64,000 nucleotides of DNA from CAYWXK01 sp964462515 (lineage in GTDB: Bacteria; Planctomycetota; Phycisphaerae; Sedimentisphaerales; Anaerobacaceae), in NCBI GenBank assembly GCA_964462515.1, contig CAYWXK010000014.1, forward strand, positions 19,998-83,997, given 5' to 3'. The translations under genes and the position numbers were made by a program. This document shows positions 41,288 through 49,189 of the stretch, in pieces. The notes beneath the pieces are model-generated. The model had not been told where the DNA came from. It made no database searches and saw only the letters and a program-made list of their open reading frames with translations. The stretch's first letter is position 1, and every line of letters starts with the position of its first letter.

Positions 41288-43594
41288 ATGTATAGGCGAC
41301 TTGTCATTTTGTCGGCGATAATTCTGTCTGCTATGTGCGGTCTGGTCTGGCTGGGTTATCATTCCATCCAGATATGGGCACAGGGTATGGAAGGTGCGCG
41401 CCTCGGCGAGTTCGCCTCTGTTGCCGAACAAATCAGACAGGATGTCAAAAGCAAGCTCGACGAATTTATCCGCAGAGAGCAGAGCCGGCCTTATACCGAT
41501 TATTTGCCTTATTATGCGGCGGAAAATTTGGCTCCTGACCAGCAGCAAGTATCTGTGCTGCGTTCACCGTTGAATGGCCGATTGGAAAATGACCTCGCTT
41601 ATGGCAATTTTCAAATCGAGCCGGACGGAATCATCATCACACCAAATGACGACATCCCTGGCACGGCAGGTGTGCCGCCTGCTGCGCCAGTGCGACAGCC
41701 CGCTGCGACGCAACGCGGCGAGCACGGCGAGCGGCCTGACGGCGCCCCTGTTGTAGGCGGAGCAACCTTCCGCGAGATTTCGCCGACCTCAGTCGAGGCA
41801 ACTAATCGAGTCGCTGATTTTAACGATGATTTTTATGTTAAAGTGCAAACAAATAGATTCAACATAAAAAATAACCTCCTGCCGGTCCTGGGCGGAGCAA
41901 TCTCCGGCTCATTCGCTATGGATAACACCAAACCTATTGGTGGAGCTAAAGATTCGCAACCGAAATTGTTAAAGGAGGGTGAGGAGGTTAGCCTATCTAA
42001 AAAAGACCAGACTTCCGACAAAAAAGGCGGTAAAGCTGTAGCGTCTCAAGGTGAGCGAGGGAAAAACTATCCTATTGAAAGCCTCCGTTCGGAGCAGAAA
42101 ACGCAGGTTATAGAGCAAAGGCGCTCAACATACGAGCGCAATATCACCTCTAATGTCGATTTGTCTCAGCAAAGAGTGCAGTCAAGTGCGCAGGCGCAGC
42201 CGCCGCCGGCACAGGCCCCATCTGTCGATGGCAGGCAGGAAGCAGTCCAGAGGACCGGCCGACAAACTCCTGGAATCCAAACGAGAATGGATAGACAGCG
42301 CCTCCAGCAGGTCGATGAGGCAAATTTACCCGCCGACCGTCTGGCAAACCAGCCCGGTTCCGGCGGACAGATTGCCCCCGAGCAGCAGACCCAGGCCTTT
42401 GCTCAATTGCCCCAGCACGCCGCTCAAGAGGAGCTGGCTGATACAGTGCAGATACGAATTGAGCCTTTTGTGCCGCTGATAGTCCCGGGTGAAAGCGCCG
42501 GGTCCGCCGAAAGCGGCATATTCAGCGGTCAGGTATTTCTGGTAAGACACATTCAAATCGAAAACAAGCGATTCTTGCAGGGCTTTCAACTAAATGAAAA
42601 GAAACTGACCGAAGAGGTTCAAGAATCCGCCCTCCGATTTATGCGCGACGGTATGAGCTTTGACCTGTCACGGGCAAAAAATACGGTTGTGCCGGCAGAT
42701 GTCGCTTACACGGCGGTATTGAATTTCGGCTTTGGAGAATCGGTGCTGCATCTTAAAGAGATTGACCCTGCGCGGATAAGCAAACAAATAAAACAATTGC
42801 ACAATTGGTATTTGAGCATTATCACCGTTGTCCTTCTGGCGGTAACACTTGGATTGACAAGTTTATGGCTCAACGCCAGGGCGCAACTGAAGCTGGCACA
42901 AAAGAAAGACGATTTTCTGTCAGCGGTCTCGCACGAGCTTCGAACGCCTCTGACCTCGATACGAATGTATTCCGAAATGCTCGAAAAAAACTGGGTCAAA
43001 TCAAAAGATAAGCTCACCGAGTATTACAGGAGTATGCGGCAGGAAAGCGAAAGGCTCAGCCGATTGATAGAGAACGTGCTGGACTTCTCACGCATCCAGA
43101 GAAAACAGAAAAAATATGCCTTCAAGCTGGGCGACATAAACAACTGTATCGGTAACGTTGTCGAAATGATGACGCCTTACGCCCAGCAGAACGGCTTTTC
43201 AATAAAACAAGAGTTCGCTCAGCTCGGACAAACAACTTTCGACAGCGATTCGGTAACACAGATAGTCGTCAACCTTCTGGACAACGCCGTTAAATACGCA
43301 CGCAGCGCTGCGGATAAAACAATTCTGATTAGAACAAAGCGCGACCGGCAGTTTATCGTCATTGAGGTTGAGGACCACGGCCCCGGCGTCCCTCACTGGC
43401 AGCGAAAAAAAGTGTTTGAAGAATTTTATCGTATAGGCGCTGAATCCACGCGCGAAACCACCGGCACAGGTCTGGGCCTTGCCCTTGTCAAAAAATTTGC
43501 TCAGGCCCACAATGGCTTCGTAGAAATCCTCACCGCAAAACCAACCGGCGCAATCTTCAGAGTCGCCTTATCTGCCCCAGCTTGTGATTCATAA
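41288..43594 (+). CDS. Two-component sensor histidine kinase with long Gln/Pro-rich extracytoplasmic region
   Basis: A 768-residue membrane kinase, partner of the adjacent regulator. Membrane segment 1 is at about 3-25 (LVILSAIILSAMCGLVWLG) and segment 2 at about 507-527 (SIITVVLLAVTLGLTSLWL). The HisKA box SHELRTPLTSIRMYSEML (His549) follows directly, then an HATPase with NLLDNAVKYARSA, DHGPGVP and GTGLGLALVKKF. No HAMP domain is evident between segment 2 and HisKA. The outer region of about 480 residues is mostly low complexity, rich in Q, P, A and R. It carries two element-derived stretches: VPPAAPVRQPAATQRG, read from a palindrome cluster near 41660-41735, and a decayed copy at 42328-42345. 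No sensor fold is recognisable, so the signal is unknown. Confidence 0.88.
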   Translation: MYRRLVILSAIILSAMCGLVWLGYHSIQIWAQGMEGARLGEFASVAEQIRQDVKSKLDEFIRREQSRPYTDYLPYYAAENLAPDQQQVSVLRSPLNGRLENDLAYGNFQIEPDGIIITPNDDIPGTAGVPPAAPVRQPAATQRGEHGERPDGAPVVGGATFREISPTSVEATNRVADFNDDFYVKVQTNRFNIKNNLLPVLGGAISGSFAMDNTKPIGGAKDSQPKLLKEGEEVSLSKKDQTSDKKGGKAVASQGERGKNYPIESLRSEQKTQVIEQRRSTYERNITSNVDLSQQRVQSSAQAQPPPAQAPSVDGRQEAVQRTGRQTPGIQTRMDRQRLQQVDEANLPADRLANQPGSGGQIAPEQQTQAFAQLPQHAAQEELADTVQIRIEPFVPLIVPGESAGSAESGIFSGQVFLVRHIQIENKRFLQGFQLNEKKLTEEVQESALRFMRDGMSFDLSRAKNTVVPADVAYTAVLNFGFGESVLHLKEIDPARISKQIKQLHNWYLSIITVVLLAVTLGLTSLWLNARAQLKLAQKKDDFLSAVSHELRTPLTSIRMYSEMLEKNWVKSKDKLTEYYRSMRQESERLSRLIENVLDFSRIQRKQKKYAFKLGDINNCIGNVVEMMTPYAQQNGFSIKQEFAQLGQTTFDSDSVTQIVVNLLDNAVKYARSAADKTILIRTKRDRQFIVIEVEDHGPGVPHWQRKKVFEEFYRIGAESTRETTGTGLGLALVKKFAQAHNGFVEILTAKPTGAIFRVALSAPACDS
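41660..41735. repeat. In-frame GC-rich element cluster in the kinase gene
   Basis: GGCACGGCAGGTGTGCC, then CCTGCTGCGCCAGTGCG, shared with the intergenic cluster at 38181-38330, then CGGCGAGCACGGCGAG. It encodes a Pro/Ala/Arg-rich stretch in a low-complexity region. Confidence 0.65.
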
Positions 43595-43935
43595 TTCATC
43601 TCTCATCTTGCGTGGTTCATCCGTCCTCCGTTCTCTGTATCCTGTATTCTGTCTCCTGTCTCCTGTCCCCTGTCCCCTGTCTTCTGCCTGCCCTGAGCAA
43701 GCGCAGCGCGTCGAAGGGTGTCCTTCGTCCTCCGCCTGCCACGGCGTAGCTAAATTGCGAAGCCGGGTCCGTCATCCTGTGCTCTTGTGCCCTTATGTCC
43801 ACTTTACTTTCGTGCCTTTGCCTCCTAAATCCCTGAACCCTGATATCCTGATTCCCTGCCTCCTGTTTTCCTGATACCCTGATATCCTTGTGCTCTTATG
43901 CACCTGTGCACTTGTGCCCTTATGCCCTTATGCTT
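43595..43935. other. Low-complexity spacer with degenerate CCTGTC-type tandem units
   Basis: About 340 bp without a gene. From 43630 to 43690 units like CCTGT and CCCCTGTC recur with small changes. The CCTGAGCAAGCGCAGCG, CGTCGAAGGG motif follows. The last 100 bases recur in words such as TGCCCTTATG and CCTGATA. It lies between the kinase and convergent RCC1 genes. Confidence 0.6.
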
Positions 43936-45813
43936 CTATTTCGCCACACACGCCGGGTTATTCGGGTCCGTATTACAATCAATCAGCCAGTTCCCCGCAA
44001 TTGCTGCTATGTCATAAAAGTCAACCTTGCAATCGTCATTTAAGTCGCCGGTTAGTTTATACTGACATACCTTTTTTATGGCAAGCGAATGGTCCCCGCC
44101 TGCAGCAATGGCGATAAAGCCGGCATTAGGCGAAGGGATATTGCACTGGCCGTAATCGTTTCGTCCCCAGGCGACGATGGAGCCATCCTGCTTCAGGCCA
44201 AGCGAGTGCTCGTAGCCTGCGGCGACGGCAGAAAAGTGCGTATTTTGCTCAGGGACATTGCACTGGCCGTAAATGTTGTTCCCCCAGGCGACGATGGAGC
44301 CATCCTGTTTCAGGCCAAGAGAGTGCTCGTAGCCTGCGACGGCGGCGATAAAGCCGCTATTAGGTGAAGGGATATTGCGCTGACCATGGTTGTTGTATCC
44401 CCAAGCGACGATGGAGCCATCCTGCTTAAGGCCAAGACTGTGGCGCCAGCCTGCTGCGATGGCTGAAAAGTGCGTATTGGGCGAAGGGATATTGCACTGG
44501 CCGAAATCTTTGTCTCCCCAGGCGACGATGGAGCTATCTTGCTTTAACCCGAGAGAATAGTACCCGCCTGCTGCGATGGCGATAAAGCCGCTATTCGGCT
44601 CAGGGATATTGCACTGGCCCTCCCCCCTAAATCCCCAGGCGACGATGGAGCCATCCTGCTTCAGGCCAAGACTGTGGCCCCTGCCTGCTGCGATGGCGAT
44701 AAAGCCGCTATTGGGCGAAGGGATATTGCACTGGCCGTAATGGTTGTCTCCCCAGGCGACGATGGAGCCATCCTGCTTGAGGCCAAGACTGTGCCACCCG
44801 CCAGCAGCGATGGCGATAAAACCGCTATTGGGCGAAGGGATATTGCACTGGCCGTACCAGTTGTCTCCCCAGGCGACGATGGAGCCATCCTGCTTGAGGC
44901 CAAGACTGTGGACCCAGCCTGCTGCGATGGCGATAAAGCCGCTATTGGGCGAAGGGATATTGCACTGGCCTTCTTCGTTGCTTCCACAGGCGACGATGGA
45001 GCCATCCTGCTTGAGACCAAGCGAGTGCTCCCCGCCTGCGGCGATGGCGATAAAGCCGCTATTGGGCGAAGGGATATTGCACTGGCCGGAGTAGTTGTCT
45101 CCCCAGGCGACAATGGAGCCATCCTGCTTCAGGCCAAGACTGTGCCACGCTCCGGCGGCGACGGCGATAAAATCGCTATTGGGCAAAGGGATATTGCACT
45201 GGCCATAGCCGTTACTTCCCCAGGCGACGATGGAGCCATCATCCTTCAGGCCAAGACTGTGCTTGTATCCTGCGGCGATGGCGATAAAGCCGCTATTGGG
45301 CGAAGGGATATTGCACTGGCCATAGCCGTTACTTCCCCAGGCGACGATGGAGCCATCCTGCCTGAGGCCAAGACTGTGGTACCAGCCTGCTGCGATGGCG
45401 ATAAAGCCGCTATTGGGCGAAGGGATATTGCACCGGCCGTCGTAGTTGTTTCCCCAGGCGACGATGGAGCCATCCTGCTTGAGGCCAAGACTGTGCCAGC
45501 CGCCTGCTGCGATGGCGATAAAATCGCTATTGGGCGAAGGGATATTGCACTGGCCATAGCCGTTACTTCCCCAGGCACCGATGGAGCCATCCTGCTTGAG
45601 GCCAAGACTGTGGCTGTATCCTGCTTCGACTTTCGCAAAACCGCCGGGCAGGTCACCGCCGACCACCTGGCTGCCCCAGCCGATGATAGAGCCATCGGCA
45701 AAAGCCGATTGCGCAATACAAAGTAAGCACACAGCCGCTACCGCTGTCAACAATGACAGGTTTTTCTTAATCCGCCCGGTGTGTGGCGGATAAAAAACAT
45801 TACAAGCCCGCAT
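43936..45813 (-). CDS. Secreted RCC1-repeat protein with dockerin (paralog B)
   Basis: A 625-residue secreted protein with about 14 RCC1-like repeats of roughly 37 residues (HSLGLKQDGSIVAWG, GQCNIPSPNSGFIAIAAG). The C-terminus has one dockerin-like F-hand (GDLNDDCKVDFYDIAAIAGNW) and the tail NNPACVAK shared with paralog A. The repeats are highly alike at DNA level, which points to recent expansion or gene conversion. The start at 45813 has GGAG 8 bases upstream. Compared with paralog A, the signal peptide reads NVF-YPPHTGRI-KKNLSLL instead of NVF-K-KKNLLL. The extra residues come from a palindromic element (45767-45794). Confidence 0.85.
   Translation of the reverse strand: MRACNVFYPPHTGRIKKNLSLLTAVAAVCLLCIAQSAFADGSIIGWGSQVVGGDLPGGFAKVEAGYSHSLGLKQDGSIGAWGSNGYGQCNIPSPNSDFIAIAAGGWHSLGLKQDGSIVAWGNNYDGRCNIPSPNSGFIAIAAGWYHSLGLRQDGSIVAWGSNGYGQCNIPSPNSGFIAIAAGYKHSLGLKDDGSIVAWGSNGYGQCNIPLPNSDFIAVAAGAWHSLGLKQDGSIVAWGDNYSGQCNIPSPNSGFIAIAAGGEHSLGLKQDGSIVACGSNEEGQCNIPSPNSGFIAIAAGWVHSLGLKQDGSIVAWGDNWYGQCNIPSPNSGFIAIAAGGWHSLGLKQDGSIVAWGDNHYGQCNIPSPNSGFIAIAAGRGHSLGLKQDGSIVAWGFRGEGQCNIPEPNSGFIAIAAGGYYSLGLKQDSSIVAWGDKDFGQCNIPSPNTHFSAIAAGWRHSLGLKQDGSIVAWGYNNHGQRNIPSPNSGFIAAVAGYEHSLGLKQDGSIVAWGNNIYGQCNVPEQNTHFSAVAAGYEHSLGLKQDGSIVAWGRNDYGQCNIPSPNAGFIAIAAGGDHSLAIKKVCQYKLTGDLNDDCKVDFYDIAAIAGNWLIDCNTDPNNPACVAK
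45767..45794. repeat. In-frame palindromic element in a signal peptide, CCGCC-N8-GGCGG family
   Basis: TTAATCCGCC, loop CGGTGTGT, GGCGGATAAA (one mismatch in the arms). It lies in the positively charged n-region of the RCC1 paralog B signal peptide; paralog A lacks it. Confidence 0.85.
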
Positions 45814-46101
45814 TTTTGTTCTCCGTGGTCTATGTTATATGTTAAAATTCTATCATTTATCGGAACTAAAGTCAAGTATTTTTTCTCTCACAAAGACCCG
45901 TTTTTTTCAGTGATTTAGCCGTAAAAGTCGAGTTTCAGGGCAACTAAAGTAAGATTGTTTACGTCATTGCTCGGAACAGTTAAAAATTTTACTACGTTTG
46001 GCAAAAGACAGCATAGATACGCTTAGATGGCTTTCAAGTCACACCTGCATATTGTAGGTATCTTAAAAAATGGGTCATCACGAGTCATTATTAGATTTTT
46101 G

Positions 46102-46129
46102 TTGAAAAATAGGCATAATTTGGTATAAT
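46102..46129 (+). promoter_or_regulatory. Sigma-70-like promoter in long intergenic region
   Basis: TTGAAA, 16 bases, TATAAT. The downstream gene starts 640 bases later, so the transcript has a long leader or encodes a small RNA. Confidence 0.5.
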
Positions 46130-46429
46130 ACCGATGTGTGCTTGTGTAGTGCACGATAGGCCCGCCACAAGGGGCAAGCACGCCCAGACCCGCACGCATT
46201 GGGACAGCGTTTCCACGAATTAGACAGTTTTGTCCACAAAAAACCTCAGAATGACAAAATCCTAGGAAAACGCGGTGATAAACATATTTAGTGAAAATTC
46301 GTGTTTATTCGTGGTTATTCCTTACATTTTTTCTTTGTGCCGGAGCCTGTCCGCCGTCTTGTCCGGCGTAGCGCACCTGTCCTTCGTAACGTCAGCGAAG
46401 AAGGAAGCGGAGTCGGAAGCTTTTGTGAA

Positions 46430-46445
46430 GGCGGACCTGTCCGCC
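46430..46445. repeat. Palindrome GGCGGAC-CT-GTCCGCC
   Basis: Perfect 7-base arms with a 2-base loop, in a dense cluster of related words. The same palindrome with TT in the loop lies in frame in the PilZ gene (55136-55151). Confidence 0.7.
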
Positions 46446-46767
46446 GTAGATTTATCGAAGGCGGATGCCTTTGTGGCTATGAGTCAATTATGCAAAACAA
46501 AGCCAATTTGCTGGATACTCAAATGAGCGTAAGTTCTGTTAAAACAAAGCATTATGAAAATATACGGCTTTGCAGATGCGGTGAAAAACAAACCCAATCA
46601 AAGCCAAACAAACTCGAAGCGCGTAGGGGGGGTCTTGCCTGTGGTGAGCTTGTCGAACCATACCCCACCAATTCTTCTATAAAAAATGAGCAACATAATG
46701 ATTTTTTATATTCGATTGTCGGTTATAGTGTTTGAGCGTAATATTTTTTTCAATGAAAGGCAAATTT

Positions 46768-48150
46768 ATGGCAATTTACAGAGCGCTGTTAAAAGTATTA
46801 ATTTTTGTATTGGTATTTAGCACAGCGATATTAGCGGGGCAAGGTGAGCAAAGTAATCCGGTCGTTATCAAGCTCGAAATTCCCCCGCCCGCAGACCTGA
46901 ATGATTCGGCAGGCGGCATAATCGTCGCCGACACCAACAATGACGGCAAGATGGATTATTTAGTGACCGTCCGCGGCCACCTGGCTGTTTATAACAATAG
47001 CGGCGAGAAACTCTGGATAAAGAAAGCCGACATCAGTGTCGGCGGTTCAAGCGAAAACGAAGGTTTGCCAGGCCATCACGGCCCCGGCGTGGCTGCAGGC
47101 GACGTAGATGGTGACGGCAAATGCGAGGTCGTCTTCCTCACCAAAGATTCCATTTTGCACATTGTTGACGGTGCAACTGGCCAGGAAAAAAATACCGCCA
47201 GGCCTCCCTTCCCCAAAGAAGCCGAACGCTGGGAAGCGGCAATGTTAGCAGATTTTCACGGGCAGGGCGCCGACCGCGACATCCTCCTTCAAGCAACCAA
47301 CAAAGAAGGCTACCGGATGGGAAAATTCCTCGCCGCTTATTCAGTAGAACAGCTTCTTAAAGGCGGCACGCCCCTCTGGCAAACCGACCAGTTTATCTGC
47401 TGCGCCCACAACTCAGCCCGCCTTGCGGATATTAACGGCGACGGGTGTGATGAGGTCCTCGGCGCAACTATTTTCTCAGCCGATGGCAAGCTCATCGCAC
47501 AGGCCGTCCCCGACCGATGGCATATGGATAGTCTCTTTGTAGCCGACCTGCGACCCGATATACCCGGACTGGAAGTAGTCCTGCTTGAGGAAGGAAGCAA
47601 CCAGGTGCAGGTAATCGGTGACAGAGGTCCTATCTGGAGAAATCACTTCAATAAACAGGAGCCGCAAAACGCCGCTGTCGGACGCTTTAAAGATGGCAGC
47701 GACGAGATTCATATCTGGTGCCGCTCTCGCTATGATGAGCACCAAAAACCGTTTGTCTTCGACTCATCCGGCCAGAAGGTTTTTGATTACAATATGGATG
47801 ATGTTGCCCCAGAGGGCTGGACAACTAAGGGAGTGGAGGTAATTCACACGATAGACTGGACCGGGGCAAGGCAGCAACTGGCTTGTGCCAAAGAACGCCA
47901 CAAAAACGGCGATGTGTGTATCTTTGAGCCGCTTACCGGAAAATTCATCGCACGCTTTAAGGAAAAAGCTGATAGATTGTATGTTGCTGATGTTACAGGT
48001 GACTGGCGTGAAGAGATAATTGTTTTAGCCGGCAATGAGCTGCATATATATGCAAACACCGCGCCTAATCCCAGACCCAACGAAAAACGCTTATGGGCCG
48101 ACAGAAACTACCGCAGACTGAAACAGTGTTACAATTATTATTCACCATAG
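46768..48150 (+). CDS. Secreted FG-GAP/VCBS-like beta-propeller protein
   Basis: A 460-residue exported protein. The signal peptide is MAIYRALLKVLIFVLVFSTAILA. Repeats with Asp-rich calcium-binding loops follow: IVADTNNDGKMDYLVTVRG, AAGDVDGDGKCEVVFLT, RLADINGDGCDEVLGATIF, VADVTGDWREEIIVLAGNELHIY. These are typical of FG-GAP/VCBS seven-bladed propellers, also seen in polysaccharide lyase-like proteins (e.g. rhamnogalacturonan lyase family 11). I use the ATG at 46768, because AAAGG is well placed and the next residues form a clean signal peptide. Binding of sugar or an adhesive role is inference. Confidence 0.8.
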   Translation: MAIYRALLKVLIFVLVFSTAILAGQGEQSNPVVIKLEIPPPADLNDSAGGIIVADTNNDGKMDYLVTVRGHLAVYNNSGEKLWIKKADISVGGSSENEGLPGHHGPGVAAGDVDGDGKCEVVFLTKDSILHIVDGATGQEKNTARPPFPKEAERWEAAMLADFHGQGADRDILLQATNKEGYRMGKFLAAYSVEQLLKGGTPLWQTDQFICCAHNSARLADINGDGCDEVLGATIFSADGKLIAQAVPDRWHMDSLFVADLRPDIPGLEVVLLEEGSNQVQVIGDRGPIWRNHFNKQEPQNAAVGRFKDGSDEIHIWCRSRYDEHQKPFVFDSSGQKVFDYNMDDVAPEGWTTKGVEVIHTIDWTGARQQLACAKERHKNGDVCIFEPLTGKFIARFKEKADRLYVADVTGDWREEIIVLAGNELHIYANTAPNPRPNEKRLWADRNYRRLKQCYNYYSP

Positions 48151-48176
48151 ATAGTTAATGGTTTGAGGAGCGAAAG

Positions 48177-48614
48177 ATGGAATACGCAGTTGGCAAAGCA
48201 GGCCGGGTGATTGCGGCAAGATTATTCGAGGGTGAAGACTTTTACGAATCTATTGAGCAGCTTGCTCAAAAGGAAAATATCAAATCGGCTGCCGTTCTGA
48301 TTACCGGCGGTTTTAGAAAAGCTAATGTTGTCGTCGGGCCAAAACAGGAAACGCCGAAAATAGTCCCCAATTTTCACCCATTTGCCGGCCCGGGCGAGGT
48401 GCTCGGCGTGGGGACGATATATTGTGACGATGAAGGCCCGAAACTGCACATCCATACCGCAATCGGCAAAGGCGGCGACACATTGGTCGGCTGCCCACGC
48501 GGCGGCGCAAAAGTATTTCTCGTTCTTGAGGTTACGATAATTGAAATCGAAGGTATCCAGGCCGGCAGAAAATTTGACGAAAAAACCGGCTTCAATCTTC
48601 TGCGCTTTGAATAG
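48177..48614 (+). CDS. PPC/DUF296 domain protein
   Basis: A 145-residue single-domain protein of the PPC (plants and prokaryotes conserved, DUF296) family. It starts MEYAVGKAGRVIAARLFEGEDFYESI and contains AAVLITGGFRKANVVVG, then HIHTAIGKGGDTLVGCPRGG and KVFLVLEVTIIEI. The family forms trimers and sometimes binds DNA. Conserved histidines in HIHTA may bind metal. GAGGAG lies 7 bases upstream of the start. It follows the propeller gene by 26 bp, so they are probably co-transcribed. Its 3' end overlaps the convergent FtsB-like gene by 23 bases. Confidence 0.85.
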   Translation: MEYAVGKAGRVIAARLFEGEDFYESIEQLAQKENIKSAAVLITGGFRKANVVVGPKQETPKIVPNFHPFAGPGEVLGVGTIYCDDEGPKLHIHTAIGKGGDTLVGCPRGGAKVFLVLEVTIIEIEGIQAGRKFDEKTGFNLLRFE

Positions 48615-49098
48615 TTTGCTGTTGCTTTCCGGCGATTTGTTTGACGGGCCTAAAACACGTAAACGAAACGACAATTAAAGCAGCGCTTGCCGCAAAAAGC
48701 GCCCCACGCCTCCGGGGCGAGCTGCACCGGATAAGCCATCTAGGTATTTGCGGCTCAGCCTGATTTGGTTCGGCATCCTCCGATAAGGCTTTCCTGGCAG
48801 CGGCCAACTGCTCGGCTTTTACCTTCGGATATATGACATTTGGGTCGGCAGGCGAGACGCCCAGCGTGGCGGGCGCTATCCGCTTTAGAAGCTCGGGGTC
48901 TTTTTCTATGCTCTCCAGCAGCGCATCGTAATCGGCGTTTACGGACTTGAGCTGACCTAAAGATTGTTCGGCTGTCTTGATAAAATGTTTATTTTGATAA
49001 TACCGAACCAAATCGTCACAAAGCACGGAAATACTCAGCGTTGCAGCCGCGATACTAAAAAAAACAACAAACAAAAGCGTCCGGATGACATTTTGCAT
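48592..49098 (-). CDS. FtsB/DivIC-like septum formation initiator family protein
   Basis: A 168-residue membrane protein. One membrane segment is at residues 7-27 (TLLFVVFFSIAAATLSISVL). A predicted coiled coil follows (YYQNKHFIKTAEQSLGQLKSVNADYDALL). The motif IEKDPELLKRIAPATLGV closely matches the DPEYxERIARxxLG box of FtsB/DivIC. A second hydrophobic stretch lies near the C-terminus (ALFAASAALIVVSF), which is unusual for FtsB. The enolase-like gene is 91 bp upstream on the same strand, matching the conserved eno-ftsB order. The start has a weak ribosome site. An in-frame CGCCCC...GGGGCG palindrome (48700-48719) encodes part of RCSSPRRRGALF. The call rests on motif and synteny. Confidence 0.6.
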   Translation of the reverse strand: MQNVIRTLLFVVFFSIAAATLSISVLCDDLVRYYQNKHFIKTAEQSLGQLKSVNADYDALLESIEKDPELLKRIAPATLGVSPADPNVIYPKVKAEQLAAARKALSEDAEPNQAEPQIPRWLIRCSSPRRRGALFAASAALIVVSFTCFRPVKQIAGKQQQTIQSAED

Positions 49099-49189
49099 AA
49101 AAGCTTAAAACTTAAAGCGAAAAGCTAAAAACTATTGAATAAAAATTCCACAGCTTTACGTTTTCAGCTTTACGCTTTTAGCTATCTTT

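Larger units (their letters stand above)
45814..46767. other. Long intergenic region with a strong promoter and repeat cluster
   Basis: About 950 bp. A good plus-strand promoter sits at 46102-46129. The following 100 bases contain GTGCTTG...CAAGCAC complementary ends (46138-46181) and TTAGACAGTTTTGTCC. Bases 46340-46470 are a cluster of palindromic words, including GGCGGAC-CT-GTCCGCC (46430-46445). Open stretches there carry no family features, so I do not call a gene. Confidence 0.5.

Noticed and set aside
40552..41307. 251-residue frame opposite the response regulator
   Set aside because: Antisense to a textbook OmpR-family regulator.
44674..45726. 350-residue repetitive frame opposite RCC1 paralog B
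   Set aside because: Its repeats merely mirror the RCC1 DNA repeats. The RCC1 frame has a signal peptide, conserved propeller core and dockerin.
43936..45813. CRISPR-like regular repeats
   Set aside because: The regular spacing of about 111 bases is explained by translated RCC1 repeats, and no spacers of constant size or cas genes are present.
46130..46260. Known RNA gene (SRP, tmRNA, RNase P) after the promoter at 46102
   Set aside because: I looked for the conserved cores of these RNAs and did not find them; only unassigned pairing is visible.
46275..46735. Overlapping plus-strand open frames in the long intergenic region
   Set aside because: They are made of palindromic repeat words, and the two frames overlap with no ribosome site or conserved motif.
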